From positions 1-48,487 of the IMG/VR virus record IMGVR_UViG_3300022752_000113: DNA of 48,487 nt; one strand, 5' to 3'. A program made the position numbers and the translations under genes. This stretch comes from a virus. Below are positions 23,078-32,267 of the stretch, piece after piece (the stretch's first letter is position 1; every line of letters begins with the position of its first letter). The notes below the pieces were generated by a model, which worked only from the letters and a program-made list of their open reading frames with translations, was not told the DNA's origin and ran no database searches.

Positions 23078-23833
23078 ATGATTATTATAAAAAATAATTT
23101 CCAAATAAGAGAAATAAGAAAAAGCTGTAAGCTCGCTGCTAAATGCTTAGAGATTATTGAGCCTTATGTAAAACCCGGAGTGACTACCAATTACCTAAAT
23201 GAAATAATTAGTGATTTTATAAAAAAGAACAACGCAACTCCTGCCCCATTAAATTATAAAGGCTTTCCAAAAGAAACTTGTATTTCTGTCAATGAAGTAA
23301 TTTGTCATGGAATTCCTGATGAAAGAACTCTTTGCAATGGCGATATTCTAAATATAGATGTCACAGTCATTTTAAATGGTTTTTATGGAGATACTAGTAA
23401 AATGTTTTGTGTAGGAGAATCCACAGAAAATTCTAAAAATTTACTACAAGCTTCTAAAGATTCTTTGACCATAGGAATAAATTCTGTTGCTCCAAATATT
23501 CCATTCAATAGAATAGGATACGAAATAACCAATAATCTAAAAAATTCTAAATATTCTATTGTAGATAAATTTGTAGGCCATGGTTGCGGATTGCACTTTC
23601 ATGAAGATCCAAAGATTTGCCATTATGTAGAAGAAAAAATAAAAGATTTTGGTCCTAAGATACAACCAGGAATGATTTTTACCATAGAGCCTATGATAAA
23701 TGAAGGAGTTCCCGATTGTGTTATGTTGGAAGATAATTGGACGGCCATTACGGCTGATAAAAAGTTGTCTGCCCAATACGAACACATGATTCTTTGTACA
23801 CCTAGTGGTTATGAGATACTTACTGAATTATGA
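23078..23833 (+). CDS. map: Type I methionine aminopeptidase
   Basis: A 251-residue enzyme removing N-terminal Met from new proteins. All five metal ligands are present: Asp94 (NIDVTV), Asp105 (YGDTSK), His168 (VGHGCG), Glu204 (TIEPM) and Glu235 (QYEHM); His77 is the catalytic-type His (ICHGIP). Length is normal for a bacterial type I enzyme without N-terminal extension. It may help process virion proteins, including those with a short tag. The stop overlaps the next small gene. Confidence 0.93.
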   Translation: MIIIKNNFQIREIRKSCKLAAKCLEIIEPYVKPGVTTNYLNEIISDFIKKNNATPAPLNYKGFPKETCISVNEVICHGIPDERTLCNGDILNIDVTVILNGFYGDTSKMFCVGESTENSKNLLQASKDSLTIGINSVAPNIPFNRIGYEITNNLKNSKYSIVDKFVGHGCGLHFHEDPKICHYVEEKIKDFGPKIQPGMIFTIEPMINEGVPDCVMLEDNWTAITADKKLSAQYEHMILCTPSGYEILTEL

Positions 23834-23994
23834 AATATCGTAAAGTTTATGTGGAATATAATAATATAACTTCTAGTGCTTATATTATTAAGAAAATAGA
23901 CGCTAGTAATTATATGGTTTTTGTAGATAGCATTTCTAAAATTGTGGCTATAGAAAAAAAGTTTATTAAAGACTTAAATAATTTTTTTGTATAG
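23830..23994 (+). CDS. Small hypothetical protein coupled to map
   Basis: A 54-residue basic protein, MKYRKVYVEYNNI through SISKIVAIEKKF to NNFFV. Its ATG overlaps the TGA of the aminopeptidase gene (ATGA). No known family; predicted as a small alpha/beta protein. Confidence 0.5.
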   Translation: MKYRKVYVEYNNITSSAYIIKKIDASNYMVFVDSISKIVAIEKKFIKDLNNFFV

Positions 23995-24004
23995 CTTTGT
24001 TTCA

Positions 24005-24012
24005 TATATAAA
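24005..24012 (+). promoter_or_regulatory. TATA-type box abutting the Gly/Pro-rich tagged gene
   Basis: TATATAAA three bases before the ATG at 24016; no Shine-Dalgarno. Confidence 0.4.
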
Positions 24013-24015
24013 ATT

Positions 24016-24366
24016 ATGATAAATTTTTATGATTTTATAAACATTTTGAATGAGGCTCCAACACCGCCGCCAACGACTTCAACCCCACCTAAAAACCCAA
24101 CGCCCCCAGCAGGTGGAACCAATAGTCCAGAAATCGGAAGCCCTTCTAACGCTCCATTAGGGGGTCCAGCGGGAGGCATAGGAGGAGGGATTGGTTCTTT
24201 AGGGCCTGGGCCTGTAGGTGGTTCTTCTATCGGAGGCCCTCCTGAATTAAGTCCTTCGGGCTCTATGGGAAGTGGAAAATCAGGCCCTGTAGCGGTTCAA
24301 AAAGTAAAATCAATTGATGTTTGGTCTGCTTTAGAAAAGCTTATAAAAAATAACAATGGACAGTAA
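24016..24366 (+). CDS. Tagged Gly/Pro-rich protein
   Basis: A 116-residue low-complexity protein. The start MINFYDFINILNEAPT is a divergent form of the shared tag and contains LNE followed by Ala, which looks like a T4 prohead-protease cut site. Residues about 15-95 are Pro/Thr then Gly/Ser/Pro repeats, probably disordered or a filler. The last 20 residues form a helix (VWSALEKLIKN). Its GC is above the local mean. No known domain. Confidence 0.65.
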   Translation: MINFYDFINILNEAPTPPPTTSTPPKNPTPPAGGTNSPEIGSPSNAPLGGPAGGIGGGIGSLGPGPVGGSSIGGPPELSPSGSMGSGKSGPVAVQKVKSIDVWSALEKLIKNNNGQ

Positions 24367-24421
24367 CCAAACAAAATGATAAAATGACTTTTGTATTTTT
24401 CATTATTAATAAATAATAAAT

Positions 24422-25498
24422 ATGAAAGTTCTTATATTTAGCGATATCCATATTCATCCGCATAAAAAATCAGTCGAAAGACTTGAAGATTGCATAAAAG
24501 TTTTAGATTGGGTTTTTGAAACCGCTGAGTCAAATGGGATTCAGAATATTGTATTTCTAGGAGACCTGTTTCATGATAGGCAAAAAATAGATGTACTAAC
24601 CTATCAAAAAACTTTTGAAATTTTTGAAAAGCATCTATTAAACAAAAAAATAAATTTATATTTATTGTTAGGCAATCACGATCTTTGGCATAATCAAAAA
24701 TGGGATGTGTCATCTGTTAACCCGCTCAGAAACTTGCCGGGGGTAACTGTTATAAATGAACCTTGCGTAAAGTCTATTTCTGAAGATTATTTATTTGGAT
24801 TTTTGCCCTATACACATAACCCAATTGAAGATTTGAAAAAAGTTGAAAAAGATTGGGAAAAACAATCTAAGGCAAAGAAAATTAGTCCGCCTAAAATTTT
24901 GGGGGCCCATATTGCTGTGGACGGAGCGTTATGGAACGTTAAGCACGGAACCACAGCCGAAGTTGCAATAGAACATGACGGAGACATGATAAAAGTAGGC
25001 CCAGATATATTCTCTGACTGGGATAGGGTGTTTTTAGGCCACTACCACGCAGAGCAAAAATTGACAAAAAATGTAGAGTATATTGGCTCGCCCTTACAGT
25101 TGAGTTTTGGTGAGGCTTTTCAAGACAAGCAAATTATGATTTATGATTTGGAAAAAGACGAGTCGAAATACATAAAAAATGAATTTAGTCCAAAGCATTA
25201 TATTATCAATGAAAGTCAATTAGAAGATTATCAACTAGAGGGCAATTTTATTAGATTAGAAGTCGAAGATATAACCTCCGCATCCATGGCGGAGATTAGA
25301 AAAAATTTGGTAGAAGATAAAAAAGTTGCCACCATGGAAATAAAACAATTTGTAAAAAAAGAAGAGCACATTATAACAGATGCAAAATCAATTCTTTACA
25401 AAGAAGATGAAATGATAGAAAAGTACGTCGATCAGGTTAATGTTGATTTAGAAAAAGAAAAGCTCATAACCATAGGAAAACTAATTTTATCTAATTAA
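24422..25498 (+). CDS. 47: Recombination nuclease, gp47/SbcD/Mre11-like
   Basis: A 358-residue metallophosphatase, the nuclease subunit of the T4 gp46/gp47 complex that resects DNA ends. Motifs in order: SDIHIH (7-12), GDLFHDR (47-53), GNHD (84-87), GAH (161-163) and GHYHAEQ (206-212). The C-terminal part (from about 250) is the capping and ATPase-contact region. The gp46-like gene follows after a small leftward structural gene, an unusual separation. No Shine-Dalgarno is seen. Confidence 0.93.
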   Translation: MKVLIFSDIHIHPHKKSVERLEDCIKVLDWVFETAESNGIQNIVFLGDLFHDRQKIDVLTYQKTFEIFEKHLLNKKINLYLLLGNHDLWHNQKWDVSSVNPLRNLPGVTVINEPCVKSISEDYLFGFLPYTHNPIEDLKKVEKDWEKQSKAKKISPPKILGAHIAVDGALWNVKHGTTAEVAIEHDGDMIKVGPDIFSDWDRVFLGHYHAEQKLTKNVEYIGSPLQLSFGEAFQDKQIMIYDLEKDESKYIKNEFSPKHYIINESQLEDYQLEGNFIRLEVEDITSASMAEIRKNLVEDKKVATMEIKQFVKKEEHIITDAKSILYKEDEMIEKYVDQVNVDLEKEKLITIGKLILSN

Positions 25499-25520
25499 AA
25501 CTAATTTTATATAATTAAAA
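25481..25520 (+). repeat. Tandem 20-bp duplication at the gp47 stop
   Basis: CTAATTTTATCTAATTAAAA then CTAATTTTATATAATTAAAA with one mismatch. The first copy contains the gp47 stop codon. Confidence 0.8.
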
Positions 25521-25548
25521 AAAACTGCTCGGCCAAAAGACCGAGCAG
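25515..25548 (-). terminator. Terminator of the 25577 fibre-like gene
   Basis: An 8-bp perfect stem, CTGCTCGG (25525-25532) and CCGAGCAG (25541-25548), loop of eight. On the leftward strand it is followed by eight T, which fits a rho-independent terminator for the leftward gene. Confidence 0.75.
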
Positions 25549-25576
25549 CAACACGTTTAATGTGTAAAATCTAAAA

Positions 25577-26254
25577 CTAGCGAGCAAATTCAGAAATTTT
25601 TAGATACGCAGAAGTGGTATCAACAGACATTGTATCATCTCCAGTTGATCTACTACCAGAAACTTTAACATTTTTAGCTGTTGTGTTGCTGTTGGTGTAG
25701 ACCATGCTGATTGGGAATAAGACGCCGCTTCTTGTTCCGCCGCCTGCTGAGTTAGACCATGTTTGATCTCTCCATGTAATCTCACTGCCATCTACAGTAA
25801 TTCTTGATCTAAATCCGTCTCCATTGGCCCCGTTAACTGCAAATTGAGCATGGTATTCAATCAAAATTGTAGAGTTTGCATAAACAGGCGTGTAAGATAT
25901 ATTTGCGAAATCAGTATAAGTTCCACTGTTATTAGTTAGAACGCCATTGCTGAATGTATATAAGCTTGTGTTTAGTAATTGTCCTGCTGCATATCCTCTG
26001 ATGTAAGAATCAGATTCTATTTTTCCATCAACATAAAGTGTAGAATTTAACTGAACGTCATTTTCTACTGTCAACCCTCCGTTGATATAAGCAATTGGTT
26101 CGTTTTCTCCTGTTCCATCAACTGATAAAACTCCTTCATACATATCAAGAGCATTGCGAGATATGTTCACGTCTTTCACCACACCGTTGTAAAGTTTTGG
26201 TAAAATGTCAGCGGCTGAACCTGGACCTGTACCTTCTGTTGTTGTTGCACTCAT
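25577..26254 (-). CDS. Virion structural (fibre-like) protein
   Basis: A 225-residue beta-rich protein. The N-terminal segment (GSAADILPKLYNGVVKDVN) leads to short repeats (VDGTGENEP, VENDVQLNST, LYVDGKIES) like a fibre shaft or head-spike, and the C-terminal half (YTPVYANSTILIEYHAQF, SRITVDGSEI, YLKISEFA) resembles a compact jelly-roll domain. GC content and Ser/Thr richness fit a virion protein. An AAGGAG site precedes the start. It has its own terminator. It may bind a receptor; not shown. Confidence 0.65.
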   Translation of the reverse strand: MSATTTEGTGPGSAADILPKLYNGVVKDVNISRNALDMYEGVLSVDGTGENEPIAYINGGLTVENDVQLNSTLYVDGKIESDSYIRGYAAGQLLNTSLYTFSNGVLTNNSGTYTDFANISYTPVYANSTILIEYHAQFAVNGANGDGFRSRITVDGSEITWRDQTWSNSAGGGTRSGVLFPISMVYTNSNTTAKNVKVSGSRSTGDDTMSVDTTSAYLKISEFAR

Positions 26255-26393
26255 TTTTTAACTCCTTTTAAATAAAATTAAATGCTTACAAAATACTATA
26301 GGCCTTCCTTGTAATTTAAGCATTTTTTCCTTATAATATATATTCAACAATCTATTGATGTTATTTTTTTGTTTGGTGAAAAATTAATTCTAT

Positions 26394-28394
26394 ATGAAAA
26401 ATTTGAATTTCAAATATGTCTATGCTCAAAATTTTTTATGCTTTGGACCTGATGGGTTCGAATTGAATTTTCATGATTATTCTAATATAGTTTTAATTAA
26501 AGGTAATAATTTAGATATAAAAGAAATAGACGATAAAGCCGCCAGCAATGGGGTTGGTAAGAGTTCAATTCCAGAAATAATTGTTTACACTCTTTTTGGC
26601 AAAACAATTAAGCATCCAAAAAAGATAACTCATAAAGATGTTATAAATAATCAAGTTGGCAAAAATTTAAAAACCGAAGTTATTTGGGGCGACTTTAGAG
26701 TTGTAAGAACTAGAAAGCCAGATAGTCTAAGAATTTGGGAAGATAAAAATCATTTATGGAAAGATGAATCTGAGATTACTTTGGGAGGAATGCCCGCTAC
26801 CCAAAAATTATTAGAAGAAAAAATTGGACTAAATTACGAAACATTTGTTAATGTTTTAGTTTTTACTGATAATAATGCCGGAAGCTTCTTGGAATGCGAT
26901 GCCTCTGACAAGCGTCAAATAGTTGAGAATTTATTGTCGTTAGATAAGTATAGGGACTTTGCAGAAAAAGCTAAAGATTTAAAGAAAGAGAAAAAAGACT
27001 TAATAAAAAGTTTACTTTACGAATTTGAAACATTATCTTCACAATCAAAACAACTACAAACAAGATTAGAGTCTGTAGACAATCAAGAAAAAGAATGGCA
27101 AAATCAAAAGAAAAGTGAAATTAAAGATCTTGTTAAAAAGATAGAAGAATTAAAAGCCAATCTGCTCAACACAGATGAAGGGCAGGAATTATCTTTATAT
27201 ATAGAGGTTCAAAAAGAAATAGAAGATACAAGCGAAACTCTCAAGGAGATGGAGGCAAAACAAACTGAAGTTGAAGAAATGTTGGTTTTGGCCAAATCTA
27301 AATTAGATGAAAAAAATAGATCAAAAAATTCTTGCGATTTAAAAATAGACAATTTAGATAACAAAATAGAAAAATTAAATAGCAATTTGTCCGATTGTAA
27401 AAAAGAAATTAAAAAGTTTGAAGACAATAAAGGCTCCAAATGTAAATTTTGTTTTGGAGAGATATCTGAAGAAAATTATGGAAAATATGTTTTTGAAATA
27501 AAAAATAAGATAAAAGAAATAGAACAAAACTTGGTTGATGCTCAAGAAGATAAAAAAAAGATTGACGAAGAGGCTTCTGAGCTTGAGTCTAATATAATTA
27601 AATTAAATAAGGCGATAACTTCTGCTAAATCTAACTTTGAAGAAAACTCAAAGAAGATTATGCAGAAAAAGAAAAAAATTCAAGAACTAAGCAAAATAGA
27701 GAAACCAAAAAATCAAAAACTATCTGATCAAATAATAGAAGAAAAAATTAATAACATAAATGACCAGATACTTAATAAGAAAGAGGAACTATCTAATAGT
27801 CCTTTTATTAAAATAAAAGAATCTATTAATGAAGATTTTGAGAATAATAAAAAATTAATTCAAGAAAAAAAGGCTGATTTAGAATCTTTAGAAAAAGATC
27901 TTCCTTATTATGATTTTTGGACTGTGGCTTTTAGCGATTCTGGTATCAGGAAATTTGTAATAGATGGCATAATACCAGCTCTAAATTCAAGAATTGCTTA
28001 TTGGCTTCAATTCTTAATTGATGGAAAAATCAAGTTGGAATTTAATAATGAGCTGGAAGAAAAAATTGAGAGAAGCCCTTCGGATGGAGATCCTTTTGTT
28101 TATCACGCTATGAGCGGTGGAGAAAGAAGAAGATTGAATTTGGCTGTATCTCAAGCATTTGCTTACGTAATGTCTTTAAACTCGGGCGTGTATCCTTCTT
28201 TAGTTTTTCTAGATGAAGTTACCACTAATATTGACCCAATAGGAGTTTATGGGGTATATAATATGATTGCGGAACTTTCAAAAGATAGAAAAGTTTTTAT
28301 AACGACTCATGACCAAAATCTTTTAGATCTACTAGAAGGTTGTGAGTTAATAAGGCTGGAAAAAAAAGCCGGATTTACTAAAATAAAAAAATGA
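26394..28394 (+). CDS. 46: Recombination ATPase, gp46/SbcC/Rad50-like
   Basis: A 666-residue SMC-type ATPase. Walker A is NGVGKSS (about 52-58), long coiled coils run from about 190 to 340 and 355 to 500, with a CKFC zinc hook at 350-353, then the signature SGGERRR (574-580), Walker B LVFLDE (603-608) and a D-loop His (FITTHDQN). It is the partner of the gp47 protein for double-strand-break processing. Lengths match T4 gp46 (560) with longer coils. Its stop overlaps a 22-residue frame. Confidence 0.93.
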   Translation: MKNLNFKYVYAQNFLCFGPDGFELNFHDYSNIVLIKGNNLDIKEIDDKAASNGVGKSSIPEIIVYTLFGKTIKHPKKITHKDVINNQVGKNLKTEVIWGDFRVVRTRKPDSLRIWEDKNHLWKDESEITLGGMPATQKLLEEKIGLNYETFVNVLVFTDNNAGSFLECDASDKRQIVENLLSLDKYRDFAEKAKDLKKEKKDLIKSLLYEFETLSSQSKQLQTRLESVDNQEKEWQNQKKSEIKDLVKKIEELKANLLNTDEGQELSLYIEVQKEIEDTSETLKEMEAKQTEVEEMLVLAKSKLDEKNRSKNSCDLKIDNLDNKIEKLNSNLSDCKKEIKKFEDNKGSKCKFCFGEISEENYGKYVFEIKNKIKEIEQNLVDAQEDKKKIDEEASELESNIIKLNKAITSAKSNFEENSKKIMQKKKKIQELSKIEKPKNQKLSDQIIEEKINNINDQILNKKEELSNSPFIKIKESINEDFENNKKLIQEKKADLESLEKDLPYYDFWTVAFSDSGIRKFVIDGIIPALNSRIAYWLQFLIDGKIKLEFNNELEEKIERSPSDGDPFVYHAMSGGERRRLNLAVSQAFAYVMSLNSGVYPSLVFLDEVTTNIDPIGVYGVYNMIAELSKDRKVFITTHDQNLLDLLEGCELIRLEKKAGFTKIKK

Positions 28395-28459
28395 AAAAAT
28401 CTGAGTTATCAAACTTAGATAGATCTTATCTAGAAATATACAAGCAGGAGAATTTATGA
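28391..28459 (+). CDS. Coupled 22-residue mini-protein
   Basis: A frame (MKKSELSNLDRSYLEIYKQ) whose ATG overlaps the gp46 stop and whose TGA overlaps the NrdB ATG, both as ATGA. It could be a real peptide or merely a re-initiation bridge. A GGAG within it (about 28447) serves NrdB. Confidence 0.35.
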   Translation: MKKSELSNLDRSYLEIYKQENL

Positions 28460-29427
28460 TTTTTGAAGAGCAAATTAGTCGCAAACCCGACCATTATCCA
28501 TGGACTCAAGATTTTATTGAGGCAATGCATAATGGATTTTGGACGGATAGAGAATTCAATTTTCAAAGCGACATTCAAGATTTTAAAGTCTCATTAACAG
28601 AACAAGAGAGAGAAATTATAATTAGAGCCTTGGCAACCATAGGTCAATTAGAAATAAGCGTAAAAAAGTTCTGGGCAAAATTAGGAGATAATCTTCCTCA
28701 TCCAAGTATAAATGATATGGGCTATGTGATGGCAAACACCGAAGTTATTCATGGTGATGCTTATGAGCGTTTGCTAGAAGTTTTAGGCATAGACGATGCT
28801 TTCGATAAGGTTTTAGAACTGGATATTATAAAAGGTAGAGTTAATTACTTAAGAAAACACCTCCATAAATTCCATGCAGATAATAAAAAACAATTTGTTT
28901 ATTCTTTAATTCTTTTTACTTTGTTTGTTGAAAATATTGCTTTATTCTCTCAATTCTATACAATAAGCTGGTTTGGCAGATACAAAAATTTGCTAAAAGA
29001 TACAAATAAGCAAGTTGAATACACTTCTAGAGAAGAAAATCTTCATGCTATGATCGGAATGAAGATTATAAATGTGATTAGAAAAGAGCATCCCGAATTA
29101 TTTGACGAAGAACTTGAAGAAAAAATTGTTAGCGAAGCAAAAGAAGCTGTAAAGTACGAAATGCAAATTATAGAATGGATTGTAAATGGATATGGAGAGG
29201 AAAAATTAAATTCTCAGATATTGCAGGAATTTGTAAAAAATAGAATGAATGACTCATTGAAGCAAATAGGATATAATAAGATATTTGACGTTGATCAAGA
29301 GTTGCTTTCAAAAACAAATTGGTTTGAGGAGCAAGTCCTAGGCAACAACTCAACAGACTTCTTTCATAGCAGACCCGTTGAGTATTCTAAAAAGTCGCTC
29401 AGCTTCTCGGCAGATGAATTATTTTGA
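28456..29427 (+). CDS. nrdB: Ribonucleotide reductase class I small subunit
   Basis: A 323-residue diiron subunit. Ligands are Glu66, Glu96 and His99 (TEVIH), Glu159 (FVENIAL), and Glu194 and His197 (EENLH). Tyr103, at the usual spacing after the E-x-x-H pair (GDAYERLL), is a candidate for the radical. It makes dNTPs with NrdA. The order is nrdB before nrdA. The conserved C-terminal tail for NrdA docking (SFSADELF) is present. An aggagaat site lies upstream. Confidence 0.93.
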   Translation: MIFEEQISRKPDHYPWTQDFIEAMHNGFWTDREFNFQSDIQDFKVSLTEQEREIIIRALATIGQLEISVKKFWAKLGDNLPHPSINDMGYVMANTEVIHGDAYERLLEVLGIDDAFDKVLELDIIKGRVNYLRKHLHKFHADNKKQFVYSLILFTLFVENIALFSQFYTISWFGRYKNLLKDTNKQVEYTSREENLHAMIGMKIINVIRKEHPELFDEELEEKIVSEAKEAVKYEMQIIEWIVNGYGEEKLNSQILQEFVKNRMNDSLKQIGYNKIFDVDQELLSKTNWFEEQVLGNNSTDFFHSRPVEYSKKSLSFSADELF

Positions 29428-29457
29428 ATAGAAAGAAAAGAAAGAATATAAAATAAA

Positions 29458-31110
29458 ATGACCACCAAAGAATATTATTGGCTAAACTCCCACAGCAGGC
29501 TATTCCTTGAAAGAGGGTATCTTGAAGAAGGAAAAACTCCTGAACAGAGAATAAAAGAAATAGCAGATAATGCTGAAAAAATACTAAAAATAAAAGGATT
29601 TTCTAACAAATTTGAAAATTATATGAAATTAGGCTTTTATAGCCTAGCAACTCCAGTATGGACTAATTTTGGCAATAAAAGGGGATTGCCTGTAAGTTGC
29701 TTTAATTCCCATATATCTGACACCATGGAGGATATTTTAACCAAAACCGCCGAGGTTGGAATAATGTCCAAATTAGGTGGAGGTACAAGTGGATACTTCG
29801 GAGATCTTAGGGCCAGAGGAACTAAAATTAGTGTTGGCGGAGAGTCTAGTGGCGCGGTCCACTTTATGGAGATTTTTGACAAGGTCGCCAATGTAATAAG
29901 TCAAGGATCTGCAAGGCGAGGAAGTTTTGCTGCTTACTTGCCAATAGAGCACCCAGATATAGAAGAGTTTTTGCAAATTAGATCCGAAGGTCATTCCATA
30001 CAAAATATGAGTATTGGAATAACTGTTACGGATAAGTTTATGCAAGAGCTCATAGATGGAAATAAAGACAATAGAAAAATATGGGCCAAGGTAATTCAGA
30101 AAAGATTTGAAACTGGCTATCCTTATATAATGTTTGTTGACAATGTAAACAAACAAGCTCCTAAAGTTTATAAAGACAAGAAACTAAAAATTAAGTCTAG
30201 CAATCTTTGTAGTGAAATCAACCTGTTTTCAGATGAAAACAATTCTTTTGTTTGTGTTTTGTCTAGTCTTAATTTGCTTCATTGGGACGAAATAAAAGAC
30301 ACAGATGCAGTAGAAACTTTAATTTATTTTCTTGATGCAGTAAATGAAGAGTTTGTGCAAAAGACGGTTGGAATGAAGTACATGGAGGCTGCACATAATT
30401 TTGCCAAGGCTCAAAGAGCATTGGGGATGGGAGTTTTAGGCTGGCATTCTTATCTTCAATCAAAAATGATTCCTTTTGAATCAATGCAGGCCAAACTATT
30501 AAATGTAGATATTTGGAAAGCCATCAGACAAAAAGCTGATCAGGCTACTAAAGATATGGCTGAAGCTTATGGAGAGCCAGAATTACTTAAGGGATATGGA
30601 AGAAGAAATGTCACAACCTTAGCTGTTGCCCCAACAACTTCTAGTAGTTTTATATTGGGTCAAGTTAGTGCAAGCATAGAGCCATTAAATAGTAATTATT
30701 TTGTTAAGAATTTAGCAAAAGGCAAATTTACTTATAAAAATCCTTTTCTAAAAGAAATTCTTAAAAAATATGACCAGCATAATGATGATACTTGGAAAAG
30801 CATTCTTGTTAGGGGAGGTTCTGTTCAACACTTAAATTTTCTTTCTCAAGAAGAGAAAGATGTCTTTAAGACTTTTGGAGAAATATCTCAAAAAGAAATA
30901 GTCATACAAGCGGCTCAAAGACAAAAATATATTGACCAATCTCAATCATTAAATATAATGATACCTCCTTCTACTTCTCCAAAAGAAGTAAACACCTTGC
31001 TAATTGAAGGGTGGCAAATGGGAATCAAGACTTTTTATTATCAAAGAAGTGCTAATCCCGCACAAGAATTAGCCAGATCCATACTGACATGTGCATCTTG
31101 CGAGGCTTAA
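29458..31110 (+). CDS. nrdA: Ribonucleotide reductase class I large subunit, no ATP cone
   Basis: A 550-residue catalytic subunit, shorter than the usual 700-760 because the N-terminal ATP-cone is absent; it starts directly with the alpha domain (YYWLNSHSRL). Catalytic residues: the Cys81-Cys266 redox pair, Cys251 (NLCSEI) for the thiyl radical, the Tyr pair (TFYYQRSA) and the C-terminal pair CASC (545-548). The lack of the cone implies no dATP inhibition at that site. It follows nrdB by about 30 bases. Confidence 0.93.
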   Translation: MTTKEYYWLNSHSRLFLERGYLEEGKTPEQRIKEIADNAEKILKIKGFSNKFENYMKLGFYSLATPVWTNFGNKRGLPVSCFNSHISDTMEDILTKTAEVGIMSKLGGGTSGYFGDLRARGTKISVGGESSGAVHFMEIFDKVANVISQGSARRGSFAAYLPIEHPDIEEFLQIRSEGHSIQNMSIGITVTDKFMQELIDGNKDNRKIWAKVIQKRFETGYPYIMFVDNVNKQAPKVYKDKKLKIKSSNLCSEINLFSDENNSFVCVLSSLNLLHWDEIKDTDAVETLIYFLDAVNEEFVQKTVGMKYMEAAHNFAKAQRALGMGVLGWHSYLQSKMIPFESMQAKLLNVDIWKAIRQKADQATKDMAEAYGEPELLKGYGRRNVTTLAVAPTTSSSFILGQVSASIEPLNSNYFVKNLAKGKFTYKNPFLKEILKKYDQHNDDTWKSILVRGGSVQHLNFLSQEEKDVFKTFGEISQKEIVIQAAQRQKYIDQSQSLNIMIPPSTSPKEVNTLLIEGWQMGIKTFYYQRSANPAQELARSILTCASCEA

Positions 31111-31112
31111 TA

Positions 31113-31547
31113 ATGAAAATAAAATTGTTACACGAAAACGCAAAAGTCCCACTTAGGGCAAATCCTGAAGATGCCGGAGCAGATTTGTTTTCTGTTGAGG
31201 ATTGTTCGATTGGTCCTGGGGAAAGAAAAATAATACCAACTGGTATTAGTGTAAAATTACCTGAAGTTGTAGGAAGCGGCGGATATTATGGTAGAATAGC
31301 ACCAAGGTCAGGATTGGCTGCTAAAAATGGAATAGATGTTTTGGCAGGAGTAATAGACAGTACTTATACTGGAGAAATAAAAGTTGTTCTTCTAAACACC
31401 GGTGATAAAGTTTTTGAAATAAAATCTGGAGATAGAATTGCACAATTGATAATAGAAAAGCATTATAATTTTAATTTTGAAGTAGTCTCAGAGTTGCCAA
31501 AGACAGAAAGAGGAAGTGGCGGATTTGGTTCGACCGGAAAGAACTAA
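31113..31547 (+). CDS. dut: dUTPase
   Basis: A 144-residue trimeric-type dUTPase with all five motifs: DAGADLFS (1), PRSGLA (2), GVIDSTYTGE (3), GDRIAQLI (4) and RGSGGFGSTG (5). It converts dUTP to dUMP and keeps uracil out of DNA. I start it at 31113, three bases after the NrdA stop. It completes the nucleotide block. Confidence 0.95.
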   Translation: MKIKLLHENAKVPLRANPEDAGADLFSVEDCSIGPGERKIIPTGISVKLPEVVGSGGYYGRIAPRSGLAAKNGIDVLAGVIDSTYTGEIKVVLLNTGDKVFEIKSGDRIAQLIIEKHYNFNFEVVSELPKTERGSGGFGSTGKN

Positions 31548-31551
31548 ATTA

Positions 31552-31932
31552 ATGAAAAAAAAATTAGAACTTAAAAAGTCTAAAATTGAGCTATGTCCTA
31601 TTTGCAATCAAAAAATGGACATGTGTGTTACTTCTCATAAAAATAAGCCATTTGTAGATAATAAATTGTACCCAAAAATGTGCTTTACTTGCTATTCTGT
31701 TCCTAAAATAATTGATCAAAAGTATGATGAAAAAGGCTATATAATCGAAGAAAACATCTTAGAGTATAGCCATAAAAATTTACATAAATCAGAAGAAATA
31801 TTTCACCAAGGATCGGCAGATACACTAGAGCAAGCTAAAAAGTGTGTTAGGAGTGTAAAGAATTTAGTTGTACAAAAAGATGCCAAACAAAAAGAAAAAA
31901 GTAAGCCTAAATTAGAGTTTTATATTTTATGA
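31552..31932 (+). CDS. Zinc-ribbon-like small protein
   Basis: A 126-residue protein from 31552. The N-terminal CPICNQKMDMC and CFTCYS form a CxxC...CxxC zinc-ribbon-like site, then a helical Lys/Glu part (QGSADTLEQAKKCVRSVK). No named family. Its stop overlaps the next tagged gene's ATG. Confidence 0.65.
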   Translation: MKKKLELKKSKIELCPICNQKMDMCVTSHKNKPFVDNKLYPKMCFTCYSVPKIIDQKYDEKGYIIEENILEYSHKNLHKSEEIFHQGSADTLEQAKKCVRSVKNLVVQKDAKQKEKSKPKLEFYIL

Positions 31933-32267
31933 TGTTTAAAGAATTTTTATTAAATGAAAATAAAATTGTATTGTCCGAAAGGATAGGCGACATATTAAAT
32001 GCTTTAGAAGATTTGCTAGAGAACATGAAGAATCTTGGCTCTAGAATGTCCAGCGATGCGGCAGAAAATATTGTTAATCAAATAAGAAGTAAAATATTAA
32101 GAGTAAAGTGGCCAGACGCACAAAAAAATAATATTCTCTTAATAAGAAATTGTGCGGTTGCCATAATGAAAAGTATAAAAGAAAAAAACGATTTAGAAAT
32201 GGCAATTAAAATTTCTATAAAAACATTAGAAAAAATAGTATCAAATTTAGATTCTCCTATTTTTTAG
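31929..32267 (+). CDS. Tagged helical protein
   Basis: A 112-residue protein starting MMFKEFLLNENKI, a Phe form of the shared tag with an LNE site. The remainder is all-helical (ILNALEDLLENMKNLG, AENIVNQIRSKI, AIKISIKTLEKI). No known fold. Its stop shares a TTAG with the convergent fibre-like gene. Confidence 0.65.
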   Translation: MMFKEFLLNENKIVLSERIGDILNALEDLLENMKNLGSRMSSDAAENIVNQIRSKILRVKWPDAQKNNILLIRNCAVAIMKSIKEKNDLEMAIKISIKTLEKIVSNLDSPIF

